From an uncultured Actinomycetes bacterium (GTDB lineage: Bacteria; Actinomycetota; Thermoleophilia; Solirubrobacterales; Solirubrobacteraceae): a stretch of DNA of 29,294 bases. A program made the translations under genes and the position numbers. The notes beneath the pieces are model-generated. The model was not told the DNA's origin and ran no database searches. It saw nothing but the letters and a program-made list of their open reading frames with translations. Below, piece by piece: positions 15,987 through 24,718 of the stretch. Each line of letters starts with the position of its first letter. Within the stretch, counting starts at the first letter, position 1. The stretch covers positions 1 to 29,294 of the forward strand of contig CALAQT010000043.1 in the NCBI GenBank assembly GCA_937888775.1. The letters run 5' to 3'.

Positions 15987-16287
15987 GAGGTCGACAGGAA
16001 CTGCACCCACGATGCCCGGGTACATCCACAACAAGAAGCGTATCCAAGACCGACTGAACCGACTCGAGGGGCAGGTTCGAGGCATTCATCGCATGGTCGA
16101 CGAGGAGCGGTACTGCATCGACATCCTCACCCAGGTCAACGCCGTCAAGGCCGCTCTCGACAGGGTCGCCGTCAGCCTGCTCGACGACCACGTGCGGCAC
16201 TGCGTCACCGACGCTGTGCGCGACGGGCGCGGTGAGGCGAAGGTGACCGAACTCAGCGCCGCCATCGGACGATTCCTGGCGGGCTGA
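15976..16287 (+). CDS. csoR: CsoR-family copper-sensing repressor
   Basis: The protein is all-helical and 103 residues from TTG 15976 (91 from ATG 16012). The core [20 protein letters not shown] followed by [10 protein letters not shown] is the CsoR/RcnR signature. Cys47, His72 and Cys76 have spacings of 25 and 4, the same as the Cu(I)-binding Cys36, His61 and Cys65 of Mycobacterium tuberculosis CsoR. Copper binding should release it from the dyad at 13517-13535 and derepress copZ-copA-csoR. TTG 15976 has GAGGAGG at six-base spacing inside the end of copA; ATG 16012 has only AGGA at 12 bases. Start choice is moderate; identity is strong. Confidence 0.92.
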   Translation: MPHERSTGTAPTMPGYIHNKKRIQDRLNRLEGQVRGIHRMVDEERYCIDILTQVNAVKAALDRVAVSLLDDHVRHCVTDAVRDGRGEAKVTELSAAIGRFLAG

Positions 16288-16339
16288 CCATGTGGGTGCT
16301 TCAGGAGAGCGGGAGGGAATCGCCGGACAATGACGGCTG

Positions 16340-16359
16340 GCCCCATACCCGAATGGGGC
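16340..16359. promoter_or_regulatory. Inverted repeat upstream of the HMA ATPase fragment
   Basis: GCCCCAT-ACCCGA-ATGGGGC is a perfect seven-base dyad, 52 bp after csoR and 40 bp before the GTG of the HMA fragment. It could be a hairpin ending the copper operon or an operator for the next gene; its inner part resembles a half CsoR site. Confidence 0.4.
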
Positions 16360-16398
16360 AACGTGCGCAGCGTATCGAGATGACTCGGAGGCACCTAC

Positions 16399-16590
16399 GT
16401 GAGCCAACCCGTTCCAGCTGAGGACACGCGCGGCGTCCCCGAGATGCCCGGGCGAGGCACGGTCGTAGACACCGCGTCGCCCACCGTCGCACCGGGTCGA
16501 CGCACCATCGTGCTCGAGCTCAAGGGTGTGCAGTGGGCCAGTCAGAAGCAGACGGTCGAGGCCGTCCTCGCTCGCCATGAAGGCCGCATC
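16399..16590 (+). pseudogene. N-terminal fragment of a second HMA-type cation ATPase
   Basis: The GTG start has GGAGG seven bases upstream and so is a genuine translation start. Residues 36-62 (TIVLELKGVQWASQKQTVE followed by AVLARHEG) match the first half of the HMA-like domain of a group of actinobacterial P1B ATPases in which the usual CxxC is replaced by WAS. After about 16585 the similarity ends and the frame runs on into sequence opposite ftsH. The whole ATPase body is missing. It lies next to the copper operon, so a second copper pump was probably lost by deletion. Confidence 0.6.
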
Positions 16591-16680
16591 CGGTGCAGCA
16601 GCAGCCAGAAGTTGACTCGGTGGCCGCCGCACCATGCCGGTCTGAAGCGTCGTGAGGCCGGTTGTCCGGGTCGGATCCGG

Positions 16681-18672
16681 CTACGCGCTCGCCCCCGCAT
16701 CGGGCCGCTTCAGCCCGGTCACCCTGACAATCTCCTCCTCGTAGAGGGTGTCGTGCTCCAGCAGCGCATGGGCCAAGACGTCGAGCTTGTCGCGGTTGGC
16801 CCTCAGTAGCTCCACCGCCTGCTCGAAACACTCGTCGGAGATCCGCTTCACCTCGGCATCGATGAGCTCTGCGGTGGTCTCGCTGTAGGGGCGCTGTACC
16901 CCGAACGCGTTCGGAGCGCCGCCGCCGTCCGCGTAGCTCAGCGCGCCGATTGCCGGGCTCATTCCCCACCGCACCACCATTTCGCGCGCGAGGCCGGTCA
17001 CCATACGGAGGTCGGCCTCGGCCCCGGTCGTGAGGGCACCGTAGACGAGGTGCTCCGCTGCCCGGCCGCCGAGCGCCCCGGTGATCCGGCCGCGCAGATA
17101 ATCCTCGCCGTAGTTGAAGCGATCGTCGACCGGCGTCTGGGTCGTGGCTCCCAGCGACATTCCTCGCGGAATGATCGACACCCGGCGAACGGGATCAGCC
17201 GCCGGCAGCAGCAGGCCGAGGAGCGCGTGGCCGCTCTCGTGGTACGCGATCCGCTCGCGGTCGAGCGGGCTGAGCGTCAGCTTGCGCTCCGAGCCGAGCT
17301 CCACCTTCTCGATCGCGTCGGTGAAGTCCTGCATCGAGGCCACGTCTGCGCCGCGGCGCGCCGCGCAGAGAGCTGCCTCGTTGGCGAGATTGCGCAGATC
17401 GGCGCCGACCATGCCGGCGGTCTCGCCGGCGATCAGGTCGAGGTCCACGGCGCCGTCCAGCGGAATGTCGCGGGTGTGAATGCGCAGGATCGCTGCGCGC
17501 CCGCGACGGTCGGGCGGCGGCACCTGAACGCGGCGGTCGAACCGCCCCGGTCGCAGCAGCGCCGGATCCAGCACGTCGGCGCGGTTGGTGGCAGCGAGGA
17601 CGATGACGCCCTCGTGGGTGTCGAAGCCGTCCATCTCCGTGAGGATCTGGTTCAGCGCCTGCTCCTGCTCATCATTGCCACCCACGCGCAGCGCGGCGCT
17701 GCGTGAGCGCCCGATTGCGTCAAGCTCGTCGATGAAGATGATCGCTGGAGGTGCGGCGCGCGCTTTGTTGAAGAGGTCGCGTACGCGGGCGGCGCCGACG
17801 CCGACGATGGCCTCGATGAACTCCGATGCGGAGATGGAGAAGAAGGGCACCGCCGCCTCCCCGGCGACCGCACGCGCCAGCAGGGTCTTACCGGTGCCCG
17901 GCGATCCGATCAGCAGCACGCCCTTGGGCACGGTGCCACCGAGCCGCTGGTACTTCTGCGGTTTCTTGAGGAAGTCGACGATCTCCAGCAGCTCGCCCTT
18001 GACCTCATCGATGCCGGCCACGTCGGCGAACGTCGTCTGCGGACGGGTGGCGTCGTACAGCCGCGCCCCGCTCTGTCCGAAGCGGCCGAGAATCCCGCCG
18101 CTGCCGCTGCTCATCGACGATGCCATACGCCGGCTGAGGAAGAGGAACGCGAGCACGATCAGCAGCACAGGGCCGAAGCTGATGAGCAGGGTCTGCCACA
18201 GTGGCGCGGGCGGGTTAGGTGGCTGCGCGTTGATGGTGACCTTGTGCTTCTGCAGCAGAGTGACCAGGTCGTCGGTGGCGAAGGCAGGCCGCTCGGTGGA
18301 GAAGCTGGTGGCACTGTCCTGGCCCGGGGCGGCGCTCACCGGCTTCTTGGTCGTGCCAGTGATTGATTGCGACGTGCTGGTCACGGTGAGCACGTCGTCA
18401 GACGACACTTCCTGGAGGAAGACGTTGTAGGGGATGACCACTGACTTGGGCTGCGAGGGAGCGAACACCACGTTGGCGAAGAAGAAGTTCACGGCCAGGA
18501 GGAGAGCGATGCTGACCCAGAAGGTCCGCGACCGCAACGGGCTCTGGGGGGGCGCGGGCGGGCCGGCCTTGGCGGGAGTCGGGGGCGTGGCCCGAATGGG
18601 CGCGGACGTTGCGGGCACGCGCGGACGAGCCTTTCGACGCCAGCGAGCGAGGATGCCGTTCAATCCGGGCAT
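16681..18672 (-). CDS. ftsH: FtsH-type AAA+ membrane metalloprotease
   Basis: From ATG 18672 the protein is 663 residues. A Pro/Arg-rich N-terminus and two membrane helices (about 52-70 and 158-180) flank an external domain. Then follow the AAA+ module with Walker A GSPGTGKT (256-263), Walker [12 protein letters not shown] (311-321) and the SRH arginines in RPGRFDR, and the zinc protease with HESGH (478-482). It degrades misfolded or regulatory membrane and cytoplasmic proteins. The pore loop reads [10 protein letters not shown], with Ile where E. coli FtsH has Phe in MFVG. The frame continues to 18966, but that part is not FtsH-like. It probably has its own promoter, 110 bp after the EamA gene. 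Confidence 0.93.
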   Translation of the reverse strand: MPGLNGILARWRRKARPRVPATSAPIRATPPTPAKAGPPAPPQSPLRSRTFWVSIALLLAVNFFFANVVFAPSQPKSVVIPYNVFLQEVSSDDVLTVTSTSQSITGTTKKPVSAAPGQDSATSFSTERPAFATDDLVTLLQKHKVTINAQPPNPPAPLWQTLLISFGPVLLIVLAFLFLSRRMASSMSSGSGGILGRFGQSGARLYDATRPQTTFADVAGIDEVKGELLEIVDFLKKPQKYQRLGGTVPKGVLLIGSPGTGKTLLARAVAGEAAVPFFSISASEFIEAIVGVGAARVRDLFNKARAAPPAIIFIDELDAIGRSRSAALRVGGNDEQEQALNQILTEMDGFDTHEGVIVLAATNRADVLDPALLRPGRFDRRVQVPPPDRRGRAAILRIHTRDIPLDGAVDLDLIAGETAGMVGADLRNLANEAALCAARRGADVASMQDFTDAIEKVELGSERKLTLSPLDRERIAYHESGHALLGLLLPAADPVRRVSIIPRGMSLGATTQTPVDDRFNYGEDYLRGRITGALGGRAAEHLVYGALTTGAEADLRMVTGLAREMVVRWGMSPAIGALSYADGGGAPNAFGVQRPYSETTAELIDAEVKRISDECFEQAVELLRANRDKLDVLAHALLEHDTLYEEEIVRVTGLKRPDAGASA

Positions 18673-18781
18673 CGCGACAGCGTAGAGCCTGTATCGGCAG
18701 TGAGTAATCGTGCCGCGCCGAGCTGGCATCCCCGTGGGCGGCCGCCATCCGAGTCCAGCGACCTCAAGTTGGATCGCTGGC

Positions 18782-19528
18782 TCAATGGGGAACCGCAGCG
18801 GGCGGCGCGACCGACGTGGCAGAGAGCGGTGGAGCGGCGGGTAGCGTCCCCGGCCGCGGACGTTCCGCAGCGATCGCGACCACGCCGGAAACTGTAAGGA
18901 GGATGCCGGCAACCGCTGGCACCGAGAGCTGCTCGCCGAACGCCAGGAACGCGATGGCTGTGCCAAACACGGGAACGAGAAACAGAAAGATCGACAGACG
19001 GCCCACGTCGTGGTGCTGGATCAGCGAGTACCAGATCGCCGTGGGCAGGGACGTCCCGAGCAGAGCCAGGACGAGAATGAGACTGATCAGCTCGCCATTC
19101 CAGACAACGCTTGCGCTGCGCTCCAGTACGGCCGACAGAATGAGCAGAGGCGCGCTGCCGACGATGAGCTGCCACGCGGAGACCGTGAGGACCGAGGCCG
19201 GGCGACCCATGCGCTTGATGATGATGCTGCCGGCAGCCGCGCCGCCTGATGCAGCGAGGGCCAGCACCGCGCCCGGCAGCCCGTATGCGTCGGGGCCGAA
19301 GAGCGCCGGTGCTGCGCTCAGCGTCGCCCCCCCTAGTCCCAGGATGAGAGCTGCCCTCGTGTATCGCGTCAAGCGTTCGCTGAGGAAGACCGTCGCCAGG
19401 ATGATCACCATGAGGGGCTGGAGGTTCCCGAGGATCGAGGCGATGCCCGCGCCCGTCCGACCGGGGCTGAGAAACATTGCTCCGTAGGTGAATGTCGTCG
19501 CCACCAGGCCCAGCGCCCCGATCCAGCG
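18782..19528 (-). pseudogene. EamA/DMT transporter lacking its N-terminus
   Basis: About 248 residues with eight membrane segments match the EamA drug/metabolite transporter pattern, including GIASILGNLQPLMVIILATV followed by FLSERL (TM3-4 region of the first repeat) and the second-repeat LFLVPVFGTAIAFLAFGEQL. Complete members have ten segments; the first two, about 70 residues, are absent. The frame stays open upstream to 19753, but that part overlaps tetR and is not transporter-like. No ATG, GTG or TTG lies between the tetR stop and the first membrane segment. Either it is a truncated gene or it starts inside tetR at an odd site. It lies between tetR and ftsH. Confidence 0.65.
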
Positions 19529-19568
19529 GTCGCTGACGGAGCCTATCTTGGCATGGCGACGGGTGCGC

Positions 19569-20210
19569 TCAGTCGGCTCGCGTTTCAGCGGTGCGGGCGA
19601 GGAGCTCTCGGCGGGCCAGTCCGAACAGCCACCGCTCGTACTGATCCGGTGACCATCCTCGCTCCCGGACCAAGGCACGGTAGACGTCTGTGCCGGCCAA
19701 CGCGTAGAACACATCGACGGCGTCGTCGAAGGTGACTGTGCTCGAGAGGGCACCGCGGCTCTCGAGCGATGCCATCGCCCTCCGAATCGCCGCCAGGTGA
19801 CGCTCCTCCCACAGCCGCCAGATCTCGGACAAGCTAAGGTCTGTCCCCTGCGCGCTGCGGAGGATGTCCGTGACGAGCCACGAGCGCTCGTTGAGCCGGC
19901 GGATGATGTGGGATCCGACTCGGAGCTGCTGTACGGGATCTGTCTCGTGCTCCACCTGCTCGACGCTCAGATCCGCGCTTGCCGCCACCTCCTCGGCGAG
20001 AGCTGCCACGAGAGCGGCCTTACCCGGGAAATAGAGGTAGACCGTGGCCAGGGAGATCGTTGCTTGGTGCGCGATCGCCTTCATCGTCACGGCCGGGAAG
20101 CCGTTCTTTGTGAACTGCTCCTCGGCGGCTGCCAGGATGCCGCGTCGGGTGGCGTTGGTCTGCTCGTCTCGCAGCGGAGAGTTGTAAGAGCGGACGGATT
20201 TGACAGACAT
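19569..20210 (-). CDS. TetR family transcriptional regulator
   Basis: The protein is 213 residues from ATG 20210. The N-terminal helix-turn-helix (about 19-62) includes RRGILAAAEEQFTKNGFPAV followed by TMKAIAHQATISLATVYLYF, the standard TetR DNA-binding domain. The all-helical C-terminal domain should bind a ligand and dimerise. A TATACT box ends nine bases before the ATG, so the message is probably leaderless. It is divergent from the alpha/beta hydrolase, and a dyad in the shared promoter region is its likely operator, so it should repress that gene and itself. The 3' end overlaps the open frame of the EamA relic. Confidence 0.92.
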   Translation of the reverse strand: MSVKSVRSYNSPLRDEQTNATRRGILAAAEEQFTKNGFPAVTMKAIAHQATISLATVYLYFPGKAALVAALAEEVAASADLSVEQVEHETDPVQQLRVGSHIIRRLNERSWLVTDILRSAQGTDLSLSEIWRLWEERHLAAIRRAMASLESRGALSSTVTFDDAVDVFYALAGTDVYRALVRERGWSPDQYERWLFGLARRELLARTAETRAD

Positions 20211-20219
20211 TCCGGATCC

Positions 20220-20268
20220 AGTATACGATGCATCGAGCGGATTAGACACACTGTTTAGCGAATATAAG
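20220..20268. promoter_or_regulatory. Divergent tetR/hydrolase promoters with TetR-like operator
   Basis: On the minus strand TATACT (20225-20220) is the -10 of tetR. On the plus strand TATAAG (20263-20268) is a -10 for the hydrolase. Between them lies TTAGACACACTGTTTAG (20242-20258), a dyad of the form AGACA-CAC-TGTTT with one mismatched pair, typical of TetR operators. Binding there would block both promoters. Confidence 0.6.
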
Positions 20269-20317
20269 CGCCGGGGGAGGCCTTCCCACCGCACGCCCCG
20301 GCGTCAAGGAGGCGGTC

Positions 20318-21223
20318 ATGGCAGTCGCGCACAACACCACACCAGACCCCGGGGGCATGGCGCATACGGCGATTGGCCGCGATGCGGGTGCGACCTGGGA
20401 GGGACGGGAGGAGGCCGTCACCATGGTCCCAACGCGGCTTGGCGATCTCCGCGTGGAGGTTTGCGGCGCCGGCCCCCCAGCCGTGCTGTGGCACAGCCTG
20501 TTCGTCGACTCCACCACATGGGAGCGGGTGCGCGGGCCATTGTCGGCCGTCCGCCGCTTGATCATCATTGACGGCCCTTCGCACGGGGGAAGTGCGGCAG
20601 CGAGTCGCATCTTCACGCTCGAAGAGTGCGCAGGCGCCGCCCTCGACGTTCTCGACCACTTGGGCGTGACCGCGCCCGTCGACTGGGTCGGCAACGCGTG
20701 GGGTGGTCATGTCGGCGCCCTCGTTGCCGCTTCCTCGGATCGCTGCCGCAGCCTCGTGACCATCGGCACACCGGTCCACCCACTGACGCCCCGGGAGCGG
20801 GTTAGGTGCACCCTCCTCGTCGGCCTCTATCGTCTGACGGGGCCGATCGGGCCGCTGATTACCGCCGTGTCCGATGCATTGCTGGGGTCTCACAGCGCGG
20901 TTCGCAAGCCCGCGGATGCGCGCCTGATCGGTGACGCGGCCCGTAGGGCGACGCGCAAGGGGCTGTACCTCGCCATGCGTTCAGTGATGCTCAACCGGCG
21001 CGACCTGACGTCGGAGCTTGGCGCGGTCACCGTCCCGACCCTGGTGGTGGCCGGAGCCGACGACGCCATGTGGACACCGGACCAGGCGCGGGCCGCAGCC
21101 TCCCTACCGTCGCGGGGCACCTGTTGCGTCGTTCCCGGCGGTGGACACGTGGCGCCGCTCCTCGAGGGCGCATCCACCCTCACAGAGGTGCTCACCACCT
21201 TCTGGCGGCAGGATCGCTCGTAA
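20318..21223 (+). CDS. Alpha/beta hydrolase-fold protein with Ala at nucleophile position
   Basis: The 301-residue protein has the alpha/beta hydrolase layout. The oxyanion region is VLWHSLFVDSTTW (57-69), and DGPSHGGS lies at 85-92. The nucleophile elbow is VGNAWGGHVG (124-133), the acid TLVVAGADDAMW (241-252, Asp248 or 249) and the His in GGGHVAPL (His277). The elbow normally reads GxSxG, with Ser at position 127; here the codon is GCG (Ala). It may be a non-hydrolytic member or use another mechanism. ATG 20318 has AAGGAGG five bases upstream. It is divergent from tetR, its likely repressor, and followed after six bases by a methyltransferase fragment in the same operon. Confidence 0.85.
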   Translation: MAVAHNTTPDPGGMAHTAIGRDAGATWEGREEAVTMVPTRLGDLRVEVCGAGPPAVLWHSLFVDSTTWERVRGPLSAVRRLIIIDGPSHGGSAAASRIFTLEECAGAALDVLDHLGVTAPVDWVGNAWGGHVGALVAASSDRCRSLVTIGTPVHPLTPRERVRCTLLVGLYRLTGPIGPLITAVSDALLGSHSAVRKPADARLIGDAARRATRKGLYLAMRSVMLNRRDLTSELGAVTVPTLVVAGADDAMWTPDQARAAASLPSRGTCCVVPGGGHVAPLLEGASTLTEVLTTFWRQDRS

Positions 21224-21229
21224 GGCCTC

Positions 21230-21505
21230 GTGATAAAGCTCTTCTACGAGTTGGGGTACCGGCATTGGCGGATGCCGTGGGAGGGCGGACCGCGCAGCGA
21301 GTTGGTGGAGTTGGTGAGGACGGGCAGGCTGGAGCCGTGCCGGGCGCTGGACCTCGGTTGCGGCAGTGGGGCCAACGCCGTCTTCCTCGCCAAGCACGGG
21401 TTCGAGGTCACAGGTGTCGACTTCGCCGCGGCAGCACTTGACAAAGCGGATCGCCTGGCCAAGGCTGCCGGCGTCGACGTCGTCTGGATCAGGGACGGGC
21501 CTCCA
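21230..21505 (+). pseudogene. N-terminal fragment of a SAM-dependent methyltransferase
   Basis: The GTG start has AAGG just upstream and lies six bases after the hydrolase stop. Motif I, ALDLGCGSGANAVFLA, and the following FEVTGVDFAAAALDKA (acidic residue for the SAM ribose) are clear. The domain stops after VDVVWIRD, where motif II and the rest of the fold should follow, and the frame then runs into the end of the convergent S53 peptidase gene. About two thirds of the enzyme is missing, so it is not expected to be active. It was probably once co-transcribed with the hydrolase. Confidence 0.7.
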
Positions 21506-21527
21506 CACGACCGTCGGTGCTTCGGTG

Positions 21528-24241
21528 TCAGGCCACCGCGGACCGGCGGCGGCGGAAGAGCACGGCAGCCCCGGCCACGCTCAGGCCGGCGAGCGGCAGC
21601 AGCGGACCGAACGGCACGTCCGGCACATTGACGGGGGGCGTCTCGCCGAGCACGTAGTCACACGAGGGTCCGCCAGCGTCCACCTTCTCGAGACCGCCGC
21701 CCGTGACGGTGCTGCCCACCAGGATCCAGGTCTCACCGGCGGGCCCGGTGAAGAGACTCTGTGCTGGCGGGCTGCCAACGTTGGCGAGCGGCACGTCGAT
21801 CTCGACCACCCCGCTGGGTCCGGTGGTGAAGCTGCCGGTGTCGTTGGTGGTGGTCGAGTTCGAGTACTGGTGCGAGGTGCCCACCAGCGCCACGGTGCCG
21901 TCGTGGTACGTCGGTGTGCTGCCCGGCGCTGCCGACAGCTCAGCGTTGGCGAAGTACGACGTGCCCTTGTAGGTCCAGAGCGCGTACCACTCGGCCGCAC
22001 CGGCGCCGCTTGGCACCGTCGCCGTCAGGTTGGTGACGGTGAGGAGAGCGCGCAGCGTGGTGCCACTGGTGGTCAGCGCCAGGCCACCCTGGAGCAGCGA
22101 GAGCTGCGGGTCGGAGTTCTGCAGGGGGTCGGTCGCTGTGTGCGCCGGGTTGGCCCACAGGGTGAGCGGGTCGTTGCACACGTTACCGCCGCCGCCACCG
22201 GAGCAGGGCAGCAGGCCGACCTGGCCGCAGTCCTTTGGTTGCAGTGGCGGCACTGGATTGGTCGGTGTCAGCGAGGCATTGCCGGTGACGTCCTTGCCGA
22301 GCGCGGTGACGTTCGGGCTGCCCAGGCCGGACAGGTAGTCCCAGCCACTGACGTCGGCGGGGCTGCGCGGCAGGTTGGTGTAGGCGCCGTTGCTGTTGAC
22401 CGGGCTGGTGGGGGGGCCACCACCGATGTCGAAGAAGTCTGCGACGTCCTGGGTGGCGTTGAGGCCGACCTTGTAGAGCGCGGGGTTGGCGAACCCGTTG
22501 GTGTAGTTCCCGGCAGTGGTCTTCAGCAGCGACGCCGCCTGGATGCGCGTCCACATCCCCATCCAGAGGGTGACGAGAGGCTGGTGCCTCCACCCGCGGA
22601 GTCAGCGCTGCCGCCCATGGTCACCGCCAGTCCGTTGGTGGCGACGTCGCCGGACTGGGCGGCCACATCGGGGATGCCGCGGCACGGCTGCGGGATGGTG
22701 GCGTACGGGGTGCCGTTCGGCTGCGAGATGCACGGCTGGTTGTCGAGCATCGGGATGCCCACCTGGTAGGAGGGCTCGGGGATGTAGAGCGTGTTGCCAC
22801 CGCCGCCGAAGTTCCAGGAGTACTCCTGGGCGCGGGTCGAGTTCGATGCCGGCGCAGTGGCGGTGTTCTGGGTTCCGTAGACGATGGTGCCCCCGACGGC
22901 CGTGACGTACGGGCTCGAGGCGGGGTAGTTGGTCTCGGGGAAGCCCTGGTTGGCCACGCCGTTGCCGGCGCCGATCACGGCCGCATAGACCACCGGGCAC
23001 GAGGAGCCGGTGTCACCGGTCGACGCGAAGAGCGTCTTGCCCTGGAGGGTCGCCTGCTGCAGCGCATTCTCGGAGGCCGTGGTGAACGCGATCCCGGCGG
23101 TGCCCGCGTAGCCACCGTACGGGAACGGGTTGCTGGGCCCGCCGCCGCCGGTGGCACCGGTGGTGGGATCCTGCTCGCACTCGCCGAAGGAGGCGTTGGC
23201 CTGCATCGGGCCATGGGCGTCGTTCTCGAACGCGTTGATGTCCATGAGGACCGACGAGTCGGACAGGTCGTTGGCGAAATACCACGTCTCACCGTACGCG
23301 GCAGGCGACATGCCGGTGGACGCCTGGCTGTCGATGTCCCACTCCGGCGATCCAGAGGTGTCCTGGAAGTCATCACCGAGCGAGCGGATGGTGATCGGGA
23401 TCTTGGGAAGGTGGTTCTCGGCCTCGAAGGCGCGGAGGTCGGCGAGCGGGCCGGCCACGGCGCCCTCACCGAGGACCGCCATCTGCTGGCCCTGGCCGAA
23501 GTCCTGGAGCGGGTCGGCGAGGTTGGTGGGCTGGCCGTAAATGGACCAGAGGTCCTGCGGGGTGGTGAGCCCGGTGCACTCGCCGCCGCCGCACGTGCCC
23601 TGCTGGGTGATCGGACCGTGCGCGGCTGCGGCGCTGGGCTTGTGGTTGAAGGTGCGGGCGCGGAGCACGCTGTTGAGGCCGATGACACCGGCGACGTTGA
23701 GGCCGGTGGGCACCGTCGGTCCGTTGGTGTTGGCGTAGAAGTTGCTGCCGTGGGCGGAGAAGTTGCGCAGCGTCACCGAGAAGGTGTGCTCGGCCTGCGC
23801 CGCCGTGCCGGACAGCACCATGTACTCACGGGTGTTCGGCGCGAAGACCAGCTTCATGCCGTCGCGGGTGGCCCAGGCGAGGGCGCTGTTGTACGTCGCC
23901 TGGGGAAGACCGAAGGTGAGCGCGACATCGTCGGCGCTCAGGAAGTGGTGGTATTGGGGGCTGCCGACCGTGTAGATGGCGTGGTAGGCCGCTGCCTGAG
24001 CCGCCGCGTTCGGGTTGGTCATGGTGATGCCCACCTGCAGCGCGGTGTCTGGCGCGGTCGGCGTTGACGCCAGGCCGGAGAGTCCCGGGAGCACGTCAGT
24101 GCTGAGGACCGTGGTCGTCGGCCCGGCGGCCATGGCCTGGACTCCGGTGCCGCCGATCAGGCCAACGGCAAGCACTGCCGCGGAGACCACCGAGACGGTA
24201 GTGGCGCCTGTGAAGCGCCGACGCGTTTGGCTTTGAAGCAC
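21528..24241 (-). pseudogene. Secreted S53 (sedolisin/kumamolisin) peptidase, frameshifted
   Basis: Read across one frameshift, the protein is about 904 residues. It has a signal peptide (VSVVSAAVLAVGLIGG), a pro-kumamolisin prodomain (about 40-190), a catalytic domain with Glu300 and Asp304 in PEWDID, Asp410 in STGDTG and Ser554 in GGTSLSS, and a Ca-site region with GWDYLSGLGSP. A long Ser/Thr/Gly-rich tail follows, then a C-terminal helix PLLPLAGLSVAGAAVLF with RRRR. Such enzymes cut proteins at acidic pH outside the cell; the tail would anchor this one. The frame breaks at 22568-22570, just after the Ser motif; one extra C in the CCC run restores SPLWMGMW. GTG 24241 has GAGGAAGG five bases upstream. 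Confidence 0.85.
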
Positions 24242-24536
24242 GAACACCTTCCTCGGGGCAGCCTGGCGTGCCCCCCAACGCCGCAAGCTCCGACCTGGAG
24301 CCACAACCAGTTCAACGCCGGCGAAGCCAGAAACTTGCGGTCGACTCGCCCGGTCTTCTCGATCGTCGCGTCGTTGAAGTCGAGCATGTTGCGGTCGCTT
24401 CCGGTGCAGTTGATACCTGCGTTGCAGACGCGCGCTTTCTCGCGATCGTCAATCTGGGCCTTCGGAACACGAAGCAGCCGCGTCAGGAACTCGCGGAACT
24501 GCCCTTCGTCGGGGTGGTGGCCATGGGCCCCATGAG
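24242..24536. other. Upstream region of the S53 gene with a small coding relic
   Basis: About 295 bp. Its left part holds the ribosome site and probably the promoter of the S53 gene. Its right part carries the relic described at 24427-24522. Nothing else is recognised. Confidence 0.4.
24427..24522 (-). pseudogene. Short coding relic with FREFLTRLLRVPKAQID
   Basis: The minus strand reads HHPDEGQFREFLTRLLRVPK then AQIDDREKARV. The helix with VPK..ID resembles small, roughly 60-residue uncharacterised bacterial proteins with a conserved (V/S)VPKxExD element; my recall of that family is only moderate. The frame continues without a stop but with no further similarity, and no start with a ribosome site is seen. 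The relic is bounded on its 5' side by the tRNA-Gly fragment of block B. Confidence 0.3.
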
Positions 24537-24718
24537 GGAGTGGAGCGGGAGAAGGGGTTCGAACCCTCGACCCTTACCTTGGCAAGGTAGGCTTCGAATT
24601 CTGTATTCGGGAGGGGTCGAAAATGGGCTCCAGGTGACTACTTACCCCCAATTTCCACGGGGGTCCACGCTGATCACATGGGAAGCCACATAGATCCCAC
24701 GGCGCTCCACGTTGATCG
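24537..24718. repeat. 182 bp direct repeat block, copy B (tRNA-Gly half plus 21 bp units)
   Basis: Partner of 9618-9799 in the same orientation. The three 21 bp units are at 24656-24676, 24677-24697 and 24698-24718. Unit 1 differs from that of block A at one base, unit 2 at four, unit 3 at five. A fourth partial unit may begin at 24719 (CAAAAAGGTGGAG, compared with CAAAACGATGGAA in A). Confidence 0.8.
24541..24589 (-). tRNA. tRNA-Gly(GCC), 3' half only (second copy)
   Basis: Sequence identical to the fragment at 9622-9670: anticodon loop TTGCCAA, T-loop TTCGAAC, acceptor strand CTCCCGC, discriminator T, encoded CCA. The base next to the anticodon stem is C here (T in copy A), which breaks the outermost stem pair. 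D-arm and 5' acceptor strand are missing. Confidence 0.8.

Noticed and set aside
21366..22769. 467-codon plus-strand frame
   Set aside because: Shadow of the S53 peptidase and methyltransferase fragment; Gly/Val/Arg-rich with no domain.
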